Source: a virus. Taken from it: a DNA stretch of 47,918 nucleotides. The stretch spans positions 1 through 47,918 of the IMG/VR virus record IMGVR_UViG_3300046820_002247. The stretch is one strand, 5' to 3'. Within the stretch, counting starts at the first letter, position 1. Each line of letters starts with the position of its first letter. The translations under genes were made by a program, and so were the position numbers. This document shows, piece by piece, positions 19,463-29,140 of the stretch. A model generated the notes under the pieces. That model saw only the letters and a list, made by a program, of their open reading frames with translations, was not told the DNA's origin and ran no database searches.

Positions 19463-21301
19463 TTAAGAGAATGTTACTGATTGGAAATTTTTAACAGATA
19501 CTCTAATATCTTTGTTAGGGTATCTAACTTGATATACTTGAGATGGTTGAGCAAAGATAGTATCATCTACTGTTGCAATTTGTTTAGTTTCAGGGTCTGA
19601 ATATTCCATAGACGTTTCCGCAGATGAATATTGACCACCAACATTATTGTAAACATTCAGTCCAGCAACTGTTAACACACCGTTTTGATTTTGAACAATA
19701 CTTTTTAATTCTGATAAATAAACATTTTGACCTAACTCTCGTGTTTGAGGATTAAAGTAAGTTGATATTCTATCAACAACATCTGAAATAACCTGTCCTG
19801 AATTTTGTGCAGAATCTAAAACAATTTGAACATCAATACTTAAGTCAATAACCTCAGCAGTTAAAATTGAGATGTAATCATTCATCATTCTATAATTTGA
19901 TAGATAATTTGCAACATTCTGTCTTAAAGTATCTGATACAATACTTGTTAATTTTCCTGAAGTGTCATAAGATAATAATTGGATTAATATCTTATTATTA
20001 TTTTCCGTGATTGAAACTTTAGCGGGTGCACCAAACTCCGCAGGCATATTTCTAATAATCGATTCGTAATCTTGAACCGTAACCGCTCTTTTTTGTGCAG
20101 AGAAGTTAAATGATACATAGTTTCTAATTTCTTCCAATGATGGGACACCAGAACCTCCAATAGCCGCAGTCACGTTGTTACATCTTAATGAATTAACCAC
20201 TGATGAGTTTGTTGTTTCAGATGGTCCGTTTACAAAGAAATTCACAGTACCAATTTGATTGATAACATTTGTCCCTAAATTTGTTGCCAATCCACCACCA
20301 ACTCGATATTGAATGAATAGTGTTGAGTTAGGAGTTAACGCAGACCCTAATGAGAAATTGTTTGAATATCTTTGTAAATCAATTGTAGCACCAACTGTTG
20401 TAAATTGGTCTAAAGCATCTTGAGCAGTATTAGTACCACCACCAAATGTCATTTTCTTAAATCCTTCCGGAGTATATTCTGTAATAAATCTATTAGAAGT
20501 TTGAATATATTTTCCAACTTTAATACCCGGTTGGTCTGAAACTTTTGTTGGGTCTTCGATGAATACTCTGTCTTCCGCTAACGCATCAACCTCATACCAT
20601 TTGTTTGATACCCCTAAAAATTCCGCAGTTGACGGTACATTCGTATACTCTGTACCACTTTTTAGTAATACACTTGTAATTCCTAACACATTTTTTTCAG
20701 GTAAGAATAGTTCGAAGAATGGTTTAACATCATTAGGAGTAATAACTCTTTTGAACACTTTAGTAATACCATTAACAACCAATTCTCTTTTTGTAATTGT
20801 ATAGTTAATAAGGACATTATTTGCATTAAAATTTGGTATTTTCAAACGGTTTGGAAACCCTTGAGCATTGTATGGTGACGTAAAATCAACATCATAAATG
20901 TTTTCAAACACAATACCAGCCCCAACAACTTGAGAACCTCTTGTCAATGTCCCTAAGTATCTCTCATCCTCTTTATCCCCGAAAGCCGGAACTGTGATAG
21001 AAAAATCAACTAACGCAACTGATGGTCTTTGTCCCGGTAGTTTTAAACCATAAGTTCTAGCAATATTGTAGATAGATGACCTTTGTTGAGCATACTGTAA
21101 AACAGTTTCTTGGATACTTCTATCTATATGGTAATGTAAGTTATCCGCAACCGCAGCATTCAAGTCTATGAATACAGAGAACACAGAAGCATCGTTGAAG
21201 TCCTGTATTAATTCAGGGTAGTAAGTTCTTACATAGTTTAATAACTCAGTTCTTATTCCCTGATAATCTCTTGTAGTATATGATATATTACGATTTGCCA
21301 T
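19463..21301 (-). CDS. 6: Baseplate wedge protein, gp6/baseplate-J-like
   Basis: This 612-residue protein is close to the length of T4 gp6 (660 aa). The N-terminus (TTRDYQGIRTELLNYVRTYY, then NDASVFSVFIDLNAAVADNL) is the typical helical start of gp6 and baseplate-J proteins. Next come the strand-rich core (LGTLTRGSQVVGAGIVFENI) and a C-terminal part with RAVTVQDYESIIRNMPAEFG, a conserved baseplate-J segment. gp6 forms the inner wedge ring that links gp25, gp53 and gp7 and changes shape on tail contraction. The gene directly follows gp25 with a 6-nt gap, the same neighbour pair as in many contractile tails. Start ATG 21301 is unambiguous. Confidence 0.9.
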   Translation of the reverse strand: MANRNISYTTRDYQGIRTELLNYVRTYYPELIQDFNDASVFSVFIDLNAAVADNLHYHIDRSIQETVLQYAQQRSSIYNIARTYGLKLPGQRPSVALVDFSITVPAFGDKEDERYLGTLTRGSQVVGAGIVFENIYDVDFTSPYNAQGFPNRLKIPNFNANNVLINYTITKRELVVNGITKVFKRVITPNDVKPFFELFLPEKNVLGITSVLLKSGTEYTNVPSTAEFLGVSNKWYEVDALAEDRVFIEDPTKVSDQPGIKVGKYIQTSNRFITEYTPEGFKKMTFGGGTNTAQDALDQFTTVGATIDLQRYSNNFSLGSALTPNSTLFIQYRVGGGLATNLGTNVINQIGTVNFFVNGPSETTNSSVVNSLRCNNVTAAIGGSGVPSLEEIRNYVSFNFSAQKRAVTVQDYESIIRNMPAEFGAPAKVSITENNNKILIQLLSYDTSGKLTSIVSDTLRQNVANYLSNYRMMNDYISILTAEVIDLSIDVQIVLDSAQNSGQVISDVVDRISTYFNPQTRELGQNVYLSELKSIVQNQNGVLTVAGLNVYNNVGGQYSSAETSMEYSDPETKQIATVDDTIFAQPSQVYQVRYPNKDIRVSVKNFQSVTFS

Positions 21302-21307
21302 ACAATA

Positions 21308-21778
21308 TTAAATATTAATGATAATGAAATCACTCGGACCAAAAGTTGATTTATCGGTTGAGTAATCTATTTTTATTTTTGCGGTATATTCTGAAGTTCC
21401 TTTACCCGGAAATCTATAAACTGACGATTCACTACTCCCCACCGTTGCAGTACCTGTTGCTAAGTCGACTTCTTCTTGAGGGTCAGCGGGACTTATTGTG
21501 ATTTGGTTCAATAACAAATTTGGCATAAAAGCCGCCACAGCATCTCGAATATCAGATTCAATAGCATCAAATGTTAACCCATCAAATGGTTCAAACAAAA
21601 ACTCATAAAGTCTTGTCCCAAATGTTGGTAAATAATATCTTGAACCTTTTCGAGTCAAAAGTAAGTGAATTAAATCTGCTTTAATTTCTTGTGCTTCAAA
21701 TTCAGTTAGTTGTAAATAGTCACCCTTTACCGAATCCCTAAAAGGGAAATTAAGACCATATGTTGTTCCGTCTGCCAT
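21308..21778 (-). CDS. 25: Baseplate wedge protein gp25 (GPW/gp25 family)
   Basis: This 156-residue protein matches the gp25/GPW family in length and pattern. It has a short N-terminal segment ending in a Phe-Pro-Phe turn, the helix IKADLIHLLLTRKGSRYYLP, then FGTRLYEFLFEPFDGLT, and finally PADPQEE and the closing strands. gp25 sits at the sheath-wedge interface and helps start sheath assembly. An exact TATTTATA box lies 30 nt before ATG 21778, and a strong terminator hairpin just upstream of that separates it from nrdA. It begins the 21778-19463 unit with gp6. Confidence 0.9.
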   Translation of the reverse strand: MADGTTYGLNFPFRDSVKGDYLQLTEFEAQEIKADLIHLLLTRKGSRYYLPTFGTRLYEFLFEPFDGLTFDAIESDIRDAVAAFMPNLLLNQITISPADPQEEVDLATGTATVGSSESSVYRFPGKGTSEYTAKIKIDYSTDKSTFGPSDFIIINI

Positions 21779-21808
21779 ATCTATAATTATAGTGTTATGA
21801 TTATTTCT

Positions 21809-21816
21809 TATAAATA
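21809..21816 (-). promoter_or_regulatory. Candidate late promoter box before gene 25
   Basis: The coding strand reads TATTTATA, ending 30 nt before ATG 21778 and starting directly after the T-tract of the nrdA terminator. The flanks differ from the other copies, so the octamer core is what is conserved. Confidence 0.55.
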
Positions 21817-21850
21817 CCTAAAAATAAAAAATCCCGACATTGTCGGGATT
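21817..21850 (-). terminator. Rho-independent terminator after nrdA
   Basis: A 9-bp perfect stem (AATCCCGAC / GTCGGGATT, loop of 3 nt) lies at 21830-21850. On the coding strand it is followed by TTTTTATTTTTA. It starts 21 nt after the nrdA stop, so it ends the replication/nucleotide unit before gene 25. Confidence 0.9.
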
Positions 21851-21871
21851 AATATAATTATTAGTATTTTA

Positions 21872-24298
21872 TTATGAACCGCATCCAAAACATTCGAATT
21901 CTGAATCTGTTGGTTTTGTTGTTGTTTCAACAATATTAACTTTTGGTTTCTCTTGTTTAATCGTTGATTGATTCACTTTCGAAATATCCACCGCCAAGTG
22001 TTTTGCTCCGGTTGATATCGCTTTAGTTCTAACATAATAACAAAGAGTTTTCAATCCTTTACCCCATGAATGGAAGTGTGATGATGAAATTTTTGATAAT
22101 GTTGGTTCTGACATATAGATATTCATCGATTGTGATTGGTCAATAAATGGTGCTCTGTCTGCCGCCATATCAATAAGTTCTCTTTGAGATATCTCCCAAA
22201 CTGTTTTGTATTTTGGAATTAAATGTTCAATTCTTTTTACTTTCTTATTGTAATTTTTGTCTTCTTGGTCAAGATAATTATTAAAATTGATGTTTTGAAT
22301 CGAACCTTCATTCATAATGATTTCATTCTTCAAATCTTCAGACCAAATACCAATTTTTTCAAAATCATTAATTAAGTATTTGTTTACAATTAAGATTTCT
22401 CCACCAACTACACGACGATTGAATAATGCCGAGTGAGCTGGTTCAGTCATTTCAAATGAACCTGTAATTTTAGCTGAAGATGCAACTGGCATCTGAGCCG
22501 TGAATAACGAGTTACAAACCCCGTAGTTAGATACATCTGATTTAAGTGAATCCCAATCCCACATTCTACTTAACCCTTCGTAATCTAATCCCCACATATC
22601 AAATTGGAATATACCTTTTGACATTGGTGAACCTTTGAAGAACTCATATGGTTTATATTCACCTGATTTACATAACTCCATACTCTCGGTGATTGCCGCG
22701 AAGTAGATAGTTTCAAAGATTTGTTTATTAAGTTTTTTTGCCTCTTCAGTTGTGAAGATATAATCCATCAAAAAGAATACGTCAGCAAGACCTTGTGTTC
22801 CAATAGCAATTGCTCTTTGTTCTAAACCACCTTTTCTACCTTGTTCAGTTGAGTAACTATTAATATCAACAACTTTGTTAAGTGCTCTAACAACTTTTCT
22901 AACTTCACTATAAAGTAATTTGAAATCAAACTCACCTTTAATAATAAAGTTTTTTAATACCATTGATGATAATGTACAGATTGCTGTAGTGTTCTCATCA
23001 GTATATTGGTAAATCTCATTACATAGGTTAGATTGTTTAATCACACCAATGTTTTGATGATTTGTTTTTTTATTAGCACTATCTTTAGAACATAAGTAAG
23101 GAACCCCTGTTTCAACTTGAGATTCAATAATTTTGTTCCAAATTGTTTGCGCTTTTACTTTTTTACCTAAACCAAGTTCAACCGCTTTGTTGTAGTTCGA
23201 TTCGTACTCATCACCATAAGTTTCCTGTAATGGTTTGATACCCGCTTTTTTAATGTCGTTAGGACAGAACAAATACCAATCATCGTTGTTTTTAACCGCA
23301 TTCATAAAGTTGTCCGGTAACCAAATTGAGGTAAATAAATCTTTAGCTCTTAACTCCTCAGCACCTGTATTCTTTTTGATTTCAAGTAAATCAATGATGT
23401 CTTTATGCCAAGGTTCAATATAGATAGCGGCACTACCCGGTCTTCTCCCTTGTTGGTTAAAGAAACGTAACGACTCATTTACAATTTTAAGGTATTTCAA
23501 CAATCCACCAGCAAATCCACCTGATGAGTTAATTCTACTTTCTTTACTACGTATATTAGACATACATAACCCAATTCCTGCAGCATCTGATGAATAAGTT
23601 GAAATGTCATTTAATGTTTGTAATAACCCTTCTCTTGAATCTCCGTGATTGTATTTCAATACACAAGATGCTAGTTGAGGTGTTTTAGTACCTGCATTAA
23701 TCATAATTGGTGTTGCAGGAGAAATAAGTTGATTTGATAATGATTGATAATACTCAACCGCTTGTTCAAATGATTTAGTAACCCATAAGGCAACTCTCAT
23801 ATACATATGTTGAGGTCTTTCAATTACTCTACCTTCAGGGTTTTTTAACAAATACATTTCCTGTAATGATTTCCACGCAAAATAATCAAAATTATAATCA
23901 TTTTCATGATTTATTATAGAATCAATATTTTCAGGACCATATAGTTCAATAGTTTCCATTAACTTATCATTAATGATTCCATCAACATGTAAGGTATGCA
24001 TTGTATTACAGAAACTTCCGTCAGTCTCTTTATGATACGCAGAAATAGCAACAGATGATGCTAGTCTTGAATAGTCGTGATGACTGCCGGTATAAGACGC
24101 GGCAATTTCATACACTAATTTATCTAACTCTTTAGTTGTAATAAACCCTTCAGTTGGTACTGAAGTAATCACTTTAATAAAAATTTCGTCTGAGTTAACG
24201 TTTAACCCTTTTGCTGCTCGTTTAACTCTATTGTAAATTTTTTGAGGGTTAAATGAAACTTCATCTCCCCCTCTTTTTTTTATCTTTAATGACATCAT
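21872..24298 (-). CDS. nrdA: Class I ribonucleoside-diphosphate reductase alpha subunit
   Basis: NrdA reduces ribonucleoside diphosphates to deoxy forms, supplying dNTPs for phage DNA synthesis with NrdB. The 808 residues begin with an ATP-cone (about 4-92), which usually gives dATP control. Active-site residues are in place: Cys212 (LASCVL), Asn424-Cys426-Glu428 (SNLCNEI), Cys441 (AICTLSS) and the Tyr dyad in LCYYVRT near the C-terminal third. The tail ends ECFGCGS, so the mobile reducing pair is Cys803/Cys806 in CxxC spacing, not the CX4C of E. coli. Two ATG codons lie at the start (24298, 24295). nrdB ends 1 nt upstream, so both are cotranscribed, and a terminator follows. Confidence 0.97.
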   Translation of the reverse strand: MMSLKIKKRGGDEVSFNPQKIYNRVKRAAKGLNVNSDEIFIKVITSVPTEGFITTKELDKLVYEIAASYTGSHHDYSRLASSVAISAYHKETDGSFCNTMHTLHVDGIINDKLMETIELYGPENIDSIINHENDYNFDYFAWKSLQEMYLLKNPEGRVIERPQHMYMRVALWVTKSFEQAVEYYQSLSNQLISPATPIMINAGTKTPQLASCVLKYNHGDSREGLLQTLNDISTYSSDAAGIGLCMSNIRSKESRINSSGGFAGGLLKYLKIVNESLRFFNQQGRRPGSAAIYIEPWHKDIIDLLEIKKNTGAEELRAKDLFTSIWLPDNFMNAVKNNDDWYLFCPNDIKKAGIKPLQETYGDEYESNYNKAVELGLGKKVKAQTIWNKIIESQVETGVPYLCSKDSANKKTNHQNIGVIKQSNLCNEIYQYTDENTTAICTLSSMVLKNFIIKGEFDFKLLYSEVRKVVRALNKVVDINSYSTEQGRKGGLEQRAIAIGTQGLADVFFLMDYIFTTEEAKKLNKQIFETIYFAAITESMELCKSGEYKPYEFFKGSPMSKGIFQFDMWGLDYEGLSRMWDWDSLKSDVSNYGVCNSLFTAQMPVASSAKITGSFEMTEPAHSALFNRRVVGGEILIVNKYLINDFEKIGIWSEDLKNEIIMNEGSIQNINFNNYLDQEDKNYNKKVKRIEHLIPKYKTVWEISQRELIDMAADRAPFIDQSQSMNIYMSEPTLSKISSSHFHSWGKGLKTLCYYVRTKAISTGAKHLAVDISKVNQSTIKQEKPKVNIVETTTKPTDSEFECFGCGS

Positions 24299-24299
24299 A

Positions 24300-25250
24300 T
24301 TAAAATTCGTCTGTAAATGTTAATGATTCACCTAATTTAGCTTTTTGGTATTCCATTGTTCTTGATTCAAAAAAGTTTCCTTTAGTCTCAACAGCAATTT
24401 GTTCCATAAATTTGAATGGTTGTTCAACATTGAATTGTTTTTTACATCCAAATTTAACTAATAAACCATCCGTAACAAATTCTAAATATTGTTTCATCAA
24501 ATTAGAATTCATACCAATTAAAGATACAGGTAATGATTCAGTAATAAATTCTTTCTCAATCTCTAATGCAGATAATAAAATTTCTTTAATTCTTTTTTCA
24601 CTTGGTTTGTTCTCAACGTGATTATTAATCAAATGAATAGCAAAATCACAATGTAAATTCTCATCTTTAAAGATAAGTGAATTAGCATTACATAAACCTT
24701 GCATTATTCCTCTTGATTTCAACCAAAAAATTGAACAGAATGAACCTGAGAAGAAGATACCTTCAACCGCTGCGAAAGCAACTAATCTTTCTTGGAAGGA
24801 AGCATTCTCAATCCAATCAAGAGCCCATTTTGCTTTCTTTTGAACTGCAGGTAATCTATCAATTGCGTGGAAACATTCGTCTTTCTCTTTATCATCAGAC
24901 ACATAAGTATCAATCAATAATGAATACATTAACGAGTGAATATTCTCCATCATAATTTGGAATCCGTAAAAGAATTTTGCTTCAGCATACTGAACTTCTT
25001 TTAAGAAATTCTCAGCTAAGTTCTCATTTACAATACCATCAGAAGCTGCGAAAAACGCCAATATATTTTTAAGAAAATATCTCTCATTATCAGATAGATT
25101 TTCCCAATCTCTAATATCGTTAGATAAATCCACTTCTTCCGCAGTCCAAAACGCCGCTTGGTGTTGTTTATAAAATTCCCATATATCATTGTGTTCGATA
25201 GGGAAAATGACAAATCTGTCATTATTTGGTTCTAATATTTTTTCTTTCAT
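24300..25250 (-). CDS. nrdB: Class I ribonucleoside-diphosphate reductase beta subunit
   Basis: NrdB holds the dinuclear metal centre and tyrosyl radical that starts catalysis in NrdA. The 316 residues keep the full ligand set: Asp71, Glu102, His105, Glu163, Glu197 and His200. The radical-type Tyr109 sits four residues after His105, as in E. coli Y122. Offsets to E. coli numbering are constant within each half (13, then 41), so it is a slightly shortened but intact class Ia-like subunit. The C-terminal tail (ESLTFTDEF) is the expected NrdA-docking peptide. It lies 8 nt after the helicase gene and 1 nt before nrdA. Confidence 0.97.
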   Translation of the reverse strand: MKEKILEPNNDRFVIFPIEHNDIWEFYKQHQAAFWTAEEVDLSNDIRDWENLSDNERYFLKNILAFFAASDGIVNENLAENFLKEVQYAEAKFFYGFQIMMENIHSLMYSLLIDTYVSDDKEKDECFHAIDRLPAVQKKAKWALDWIENASFQERLVAFAAVEGIFFSGSFCSIFWLKSRGIMQGLCNANSLIFKDENLHCDFAIHLINNHVENKPSEKRIKEILLSALEIEKEFITESLPVSLIGMNSNLMKQYLEFVTDGLLVKFGCKKQFNVEQPFKFMEQIAVETKGNFFESRTMEYQKAKLGESLTFTDEF

Positions 25251-25258
25251 GTTTTAAA

Positions 25259-26653
25259 TTAAATTTGTGTTTGTTGACCTTGTTGTTCTCTTTCTCTTTG
25301 TTTTCTTTTTTCCAAAAGTTCTTTAACTCTATCTTTTTTTCTATCTTCTTGTTGTTCTTCAAACCCTAAGAATGTCACTGAACTTTCTGTGTCTATTTCA
25401 AGTAATTCGTTATTGAATTTACAATTTTCAAAAACAACTCCATCTTGTCCTAAACGACTTTTAGTAATTGCGATGGTTGCAAGACCCATCTCTTTTTGTT
25501 GTAATGTTTTAGCCACCGAAATAATTACGTGACCAACTTGAGCCTTTTTAATTGACCCACCCATTTGGTCTGTAGTTACAACTTCCGATGAAATTGAAGC
25601 TCTGTTACCTTGTGTTGCGGTCCAACCAACTAAATCAAGTTCATGACACATCGCCTCGAATCCTCTCATTACAGACCCTTCAGCTTTCCATTCGTCTTTA
25701 CTACTTGATTCCGGTAGAACACAATCAATATAGTCTAGTAAAACCATATCAAGTTTAACACCATCGGCAATCATCTTTCTAACTTGATTTTTAATTTGAC
25801 TCATAGTCATCGTATCTGACGCTAATTTTTTCAAAACCAATCTGTTTTGCATTGTCTCTTTAATCTCAGTTATTTTACTCATCACTTCGTCTTTGTGTTG
25901 AACCAAGTTGTCCGGTTCGATACCTGTCCACATTGTGAAGTGTTTTCTTTGTATAATTTTTGGGTTGTCTTCAAAAAATATTTGAAGTACGTTATAACCA
26001 AGATTAAATGCCGTATTTGAAATTTTAGATAGGATAGTTGTTTTACCAACACCTGTTGGTGCCAATATAACTCCAATCTCACCTTTAGCCAATCCACCTT
26101 TAAGTAGTTTGTCAATACCTTTAATTCCCATTGGAATTGGGTGACGATAATCCTCATCAAGTACGGTATCTAAATTAGCGAAGATATCAGTTTGACCTTT
26201 ATCAATCTCCCCAACCTGTAATGCGTCTCTCACAAGTCCTTCTACCTTATCATAAGACTCAAAATCCCCTTGAGTAATAATCTTTTGAGCTTTGTCCATC
26301 GCCTTTTGAAGTTCTTGTTGTTTACAGAACTTTAAAGCTTTCTCTTGAACAAAAGTAGTTCCTTCAAATGGAGCGTCTTTTACTTGTGTTAATGTGTCCA
26401 AAACAATCTTGGCAACCATCTCTTGTGGGATTTCAGACTTAACTATCTGCTCAAGAGTATCGAAATTAGGTGTAGATTCATATTTCTTGTGATACTCTTT
26501 TATCATCTGTAAAATGATTTTGAAGTACTTGTTGTCGAAATAGATTGGCTCAATAACATCCATAATTGAAGATGAAAAGTCCTTATCTAATATAATCTGA
26601 TTCAGTAATTGTAATTGAAATGTGTTCCCTAAATAATCGAAATTTTTATTCAT
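25259..26653 (-). CDS. 41: Replicative DNA helicase, DnaB/gp41-like
   Basis: This hexameric helicase unwinds DNA ahead of the replisome and recruits primase. The 464 residues have a helical N-terminal domain (about 1-110), a linker and a RecA-like motor domain with Walker A APTGVGKT (198-205), likely catalytic Glu228 (FFEDN) and Walker B LDMVLLDYID (301-310). Length and layout match T4 gp41 (475 aa). Only the helicase is here; no primase gene is in the window. The C-terminus is Arg/Lys/Gln-rich. It sits between the 141-aa gene (29-nt gap) and nrdB (8-nt gap). Confidence 0.93.
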   Translation of the reverse strand: MNKNFDYLGNTFQLQLLNQIILDKDFSSSIMDVIEPIYFDNKYFKIILQMIKEYHKKYESTPNFDTLEQIVKSEIPQEMVAKIVLDTLTQVKDAPFEGTTFVQEKALKFCKQQELQKAMDKAQKIITQGDFESYDKVEGLVRDALQVGEIDKGQTDIFANLDTVLDEDYRHPIPMGIKGIDKLLKGGLAKGEIGVILAPTGVGKTTILSKISNTAFNLGYNVLQIFFEDNPKIIQRKHFTMWTGIEPDNLVQHKDEVMSKITEIKETMQNRLVLKKLASDTMTMSQIKNQVRKMIADGVKLDMVLLDYIDCVLPESSSKDEWKAEGSVMRGFEAMCHELDLVGWTATQGNRASISSEVVTTDQMGGSIKKAQVGHVIISVAKTLQQKEMGLATIAITKSRLGQDGVVFENCKFNNELLEIDTESSVTFLGFEEQQEDRKKDRVKELLEKRKQREREQQGQQTQI

Positions 26654-26682
26654 AAATTGTTTTAAAAGTTATCCTTGTATTA

Positions 26683-27108
26683 TTAAATACTTAATTTTTT
26701 ATCTGAAAAAATGTCAGTCAATCCTCGAAGACTTTCCTTTAGGAAAGGTCTTACATCGACAGTATAACGAACTTTTGGTGGATAAAATTTTCCATCAAAA
26801 ATTCTATGACAAATTGTCTGTTCACCTAATTTGATGATAATGTTGAACACTTCAGGTCCATCAGTGAATGATGTGTCCATAATACTTGGGTCATGCATAA
26901 TTGAATCTTGGTTATCCATCATATACGCCAATGTCTTCATTTTCAAGTATTCTTGAAGTTCTTCTTTGAATTCAGCAACGAATTCATATAGTTCAATTGA
27001 ACTTTTTGCTTTTGGGTTGAACCCTCTTACGTTAAAGAATCTTTGGACTACGATGTTATCGTTTAATGTCAATAAAAATTCCATCTTAGTGCTTTCTTGC
27101 TCTCTCAT
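26683..27108 (-). CDS. Conserved-looking small protein in the replication block, unknown
   Basis: The protein has 141 residues from ATG 27108; an in-frame ATG at 27084 (starts MEFLLTLNDNIVVQRFFNVR) is an equally plausible start. It mixes strands and helices (LYEFVAEFKEELQEYLKMKT), is mildly acidic in the middle and has one cysteine. It lies 4 nt after the RNase H gene and before the helicase, so it is probably expressed with the replication proteins. I recognise no family. A helicase-loading or replisome accessory role is possible but unsupported. Confidence 0.65.
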   Translation of the reverse strand: MREQESTKMEFLLTLNDNIVVQRFFNVRGFNPKAKSSIELYEFVAEFKEELQEYLKMKTLAYMMDNQDSIMHDPSIMDTSFTDGPEVFNIIIKLGEQTICHRIFDGKFYPPKVRYTVDVRPFLKESLRGLTDIFSDKKLSI

Positions 27109-27112
27109 AAAT

Positions 27113-28114
27113 TTAATTTTTGTTTGTGTTTCTTTTTTCTTTTCTTGTTAATTTCATGAATGGTCTTAGGAAGTTTACCCAAGCTTCATCGTTTTTTGGA
27201 AGATATTTGAAGAGACCGTCCTCCATCATCATTCTCATTAAATTTTTATATCCCCTATCGGTAGGGTCAATCGTGTCGGTGATTATTTGGTCAACTAATT
27301 CTTTTCCATCGTCAGTTATTAAGGGGTTAGATAAATCAACTATTTTTTTGTTTGTAGTATAATACTCTTCACCAAGTATACCATTTTTTGTTTTACCAGT
27401 CAAAATATTTTCCAATACTTTTGATTTCTTTCCCTGCATGATAATTCCGGCATTAACCCTTATTTCGTTGATAGTGCATGGTTTAACCAACATTTCAGGG
27501 AATAATTTAACTAAAGTTTTTTCCCCTAAACCTTCAATTCCACTAATGTTATCTGAATTATCTCCGGTAAGAATCTTACAAAGTAATACATTATAGTGAG
27601 GTATCTGAATTTTATTAATTGTAATCATATCACCCTGTTTAAAGTATTGTTTTGCGTTTGGCGAGTAAATGGTAACCTTATCTGAAATAAGCTGTGTAAG
27701 GTCTTTATCTGATGAAAAAATGGTAATCTCTTCATTAGTTGCTCTCTGACAATAATAAGCAATCAAATCATCCGCCTCATTGTAAACCATCTCAACTTGT
27801 CTAACAAAGACTTCCTCAAGATATTCTTTAATACGAGCGTTTTGTTGTAGATATGATTCGTATTTAAACTCATTCATATCTTGTTTTCTATTTCCTTTAT
27901 ACTGTGGATAAAGTTCTTTCCGAGTGGATGAACTATGTTCGGCATCCCAGAACACAACTACCTTGTCGTAGTTATGTTCCTCAAGGAATTTCCGAATTGT
28001 GTTTATAAAGTGGTAAATAGCCCCTAAGTGACTTCCGTCACTATAAAGGTCTTTTACTCCGTGGAATCCAATCTTCATTAAGTTGGAACCGTCTATTAAT
28101 AATGTTTTAATCAC
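27113..28114 (-). CDS. rnh: RNase H / 5'-3' exonuclease (FEN family, T4 Rnh-like)
   Basis: This family removes RNA primers and flaps from lagging strands. The 333 residues show the acidic metal site in order: Asp8 (LLIDGSN), Asp57 (FWDAEHSSSTRKELYPQYKG, with the basic helical-arch region), Glu113/Asp115/Asp116 (NEADDL), Asp136/Asp138 (SSDKDL) and Asp185/Asp188 (GDNSDNI). A helix-3-turn-helix (GIEGLGEKTLVKLF, about 192-205) follows. T4 RNase H has 305 residues. The start is GTG 28114: the overlapping ATG at 28116 is in another frame and is followed at once by TGA. It follows uvsX after 24 nt. Confidence 0.92.
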   Translation of the reverse strand: MIKTLLIDGSNLMKIGFHGVKDLYSDGSHLGAIYHFINTIRKFLEEHNYDKVVVFWDAEHSSSTRKELYPQYKGNRKQDMNEFKYESYLQQNARIKEYLEEVFVRQVEMVYNEADDLIAYYCQRATNEEITIFSSDKDLTQLISDKVTIYSPNAKQYFKQGDMITINKIQIPHYNVLLCKILTGDNSDNISGIEGLGEKTLVKLFPEMLVKPCTINEIRVNAGIIMQGKKSKVLENILTGKTKNGILGEEYYTTNKKIVDLSNPLITDDGKELVDQIITDTIDPTDRGYKNLMRMMMEDGLFKYLPKNDEAWVNFLRPFMKLTRKEKRNTNKN

Positions 28115-28138
28115 ATTGGTGATTTAGTGGTGAATAAA

Positions 28139-29140
28139 CTAAGCTTCTTTTTCTTCTTTTAGGTCAAAATCACCATCTGTTCCGATGATATTCTTCCAAT
28201 ATTCTGCGTATTCTTTTTTATATTTTTCAATATTAATTTTTTCTTCCGCAGTGTCTTTACCCGCAATGAATCCGTGTGGTGTCACAATAATTTTTCCATC
28301 ATCATAACCTAACCCATTGATGTGATTTTTCATTACCGAAACCTTTGTTCTTGATGCGAACTTAATAGTTCGTTTATCTTTGGTTGCGGTAATCTTAGTA
28401 GTTCCCGCACCTTTTTGATTTCCAAATAAATAAACTAATGATGAGTTTAACCAAATTGCCTCACCACCCTTAGCTTTAATTTTAGGTTGACCAAATGGAT
28501 TATCAGGTAATTCAACCCACGGTTGATTAACAATGATTAAAGTATTTTCATATTTTGAATCAGACTTACGAGAACCTGAGATTCTTTGATTGATACCCAT
28601 ACCAATTTTATCTGCTAAAGTTGAAGCGTTATGTTGTTTACCACCCTTACCTTCATAAGTCATTTTACAAGGTACAGACCCTACTGAATCCCACATAAAA
28701 CATAAACTATAATCTAAGTTACCTTTTTCTTGTTCGTCTAATAAATTATTAATGTAGTCAGTAATTTGTTCGATGTAGTCAAAGTTATTATTGAAGATGT
28801 AAAATCCGTCCCAATCTAATTCACCTGTTTCTTCATCAACAACTTCTTCACAATCAAATCCCATTAACTTAGCATGTTCGAACGACCATTTCTGTTCAGT
28901 AATAATAAACACAGGAAGAATACCTTTCTTTTGTGCATCAACTGCTGTTTTCACAAGAGCCGTTGTTTTACCTGTATCCGAGTGACCTAAGAACATATTA
29001 ATATGTCCAATAGCCGGTCCTGGTAATCCAACAGCATCTAAGAAATCAGGACCTAAGTCAAAAAATCTTTGTGGTTTGTATTTTGCCGATACTGAGAATT
29101 TATCTTTAATTGATTTGAAATCGTTTTTCTTAATCGCCAT
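28139..29140 (-). CDS. uvsX: UvsX-like RecA-family recombinase
   Basis: UvsX forms filaments on ssDNA and performs strand exchange for recombination-dependent replication. The 333 residues contain Walker A GHSDTGKT (52-59), probable catalytic Glu82 (ITEQKW), Walker B LCFMWD (146-151) and the DNA-binding loop region with GKGGKQHNASTLADK. The C-terminal part has NQPWVELPDNPFGQPKIKAK, typical of phage UvsX. Length is below T4 UvsX (391 aa) because the C-terminal domain is shorter. It overlaps the 98-aa gene by 11 nt and precedes RNase H. Confidence 0.93.
   Translation of the reverse strand: MAIKKNDFKSIKDKFSVSAKYKPQRFFDLGPDFLDAVGLPGPAIGHINMFLGHSDTGKTTALVKTAVDAQKKGILPVFIITEQKWSFEHAKLMGFDCEEVVDEETGELDWDGFYIFNNNFDYIEQITDYINNLLDEQEKGNLDYSLCFMWDSVGSVPCKMTYEGKGGKQHNASTLADKIGMGINQRISGSRKSDSKYENTLIIVNQPWVELPDNPFGQPKIKAKGGEAIWLNSSLVYLFGNQKGAGTTKITATKDKRTIKFASRTKVSVMKNHINGLGYDDGKIIVTPHGFIAGKDTAEEKINIEKYKKEYAEYWKNIIGTDGDFDLKEEKEA

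Noticed and set aside
28114-28116. ATG start for RNase H at 28116
   Set aside because: It is in another frame and is followed at once by TGA. The frame needs the GTG at 28114.
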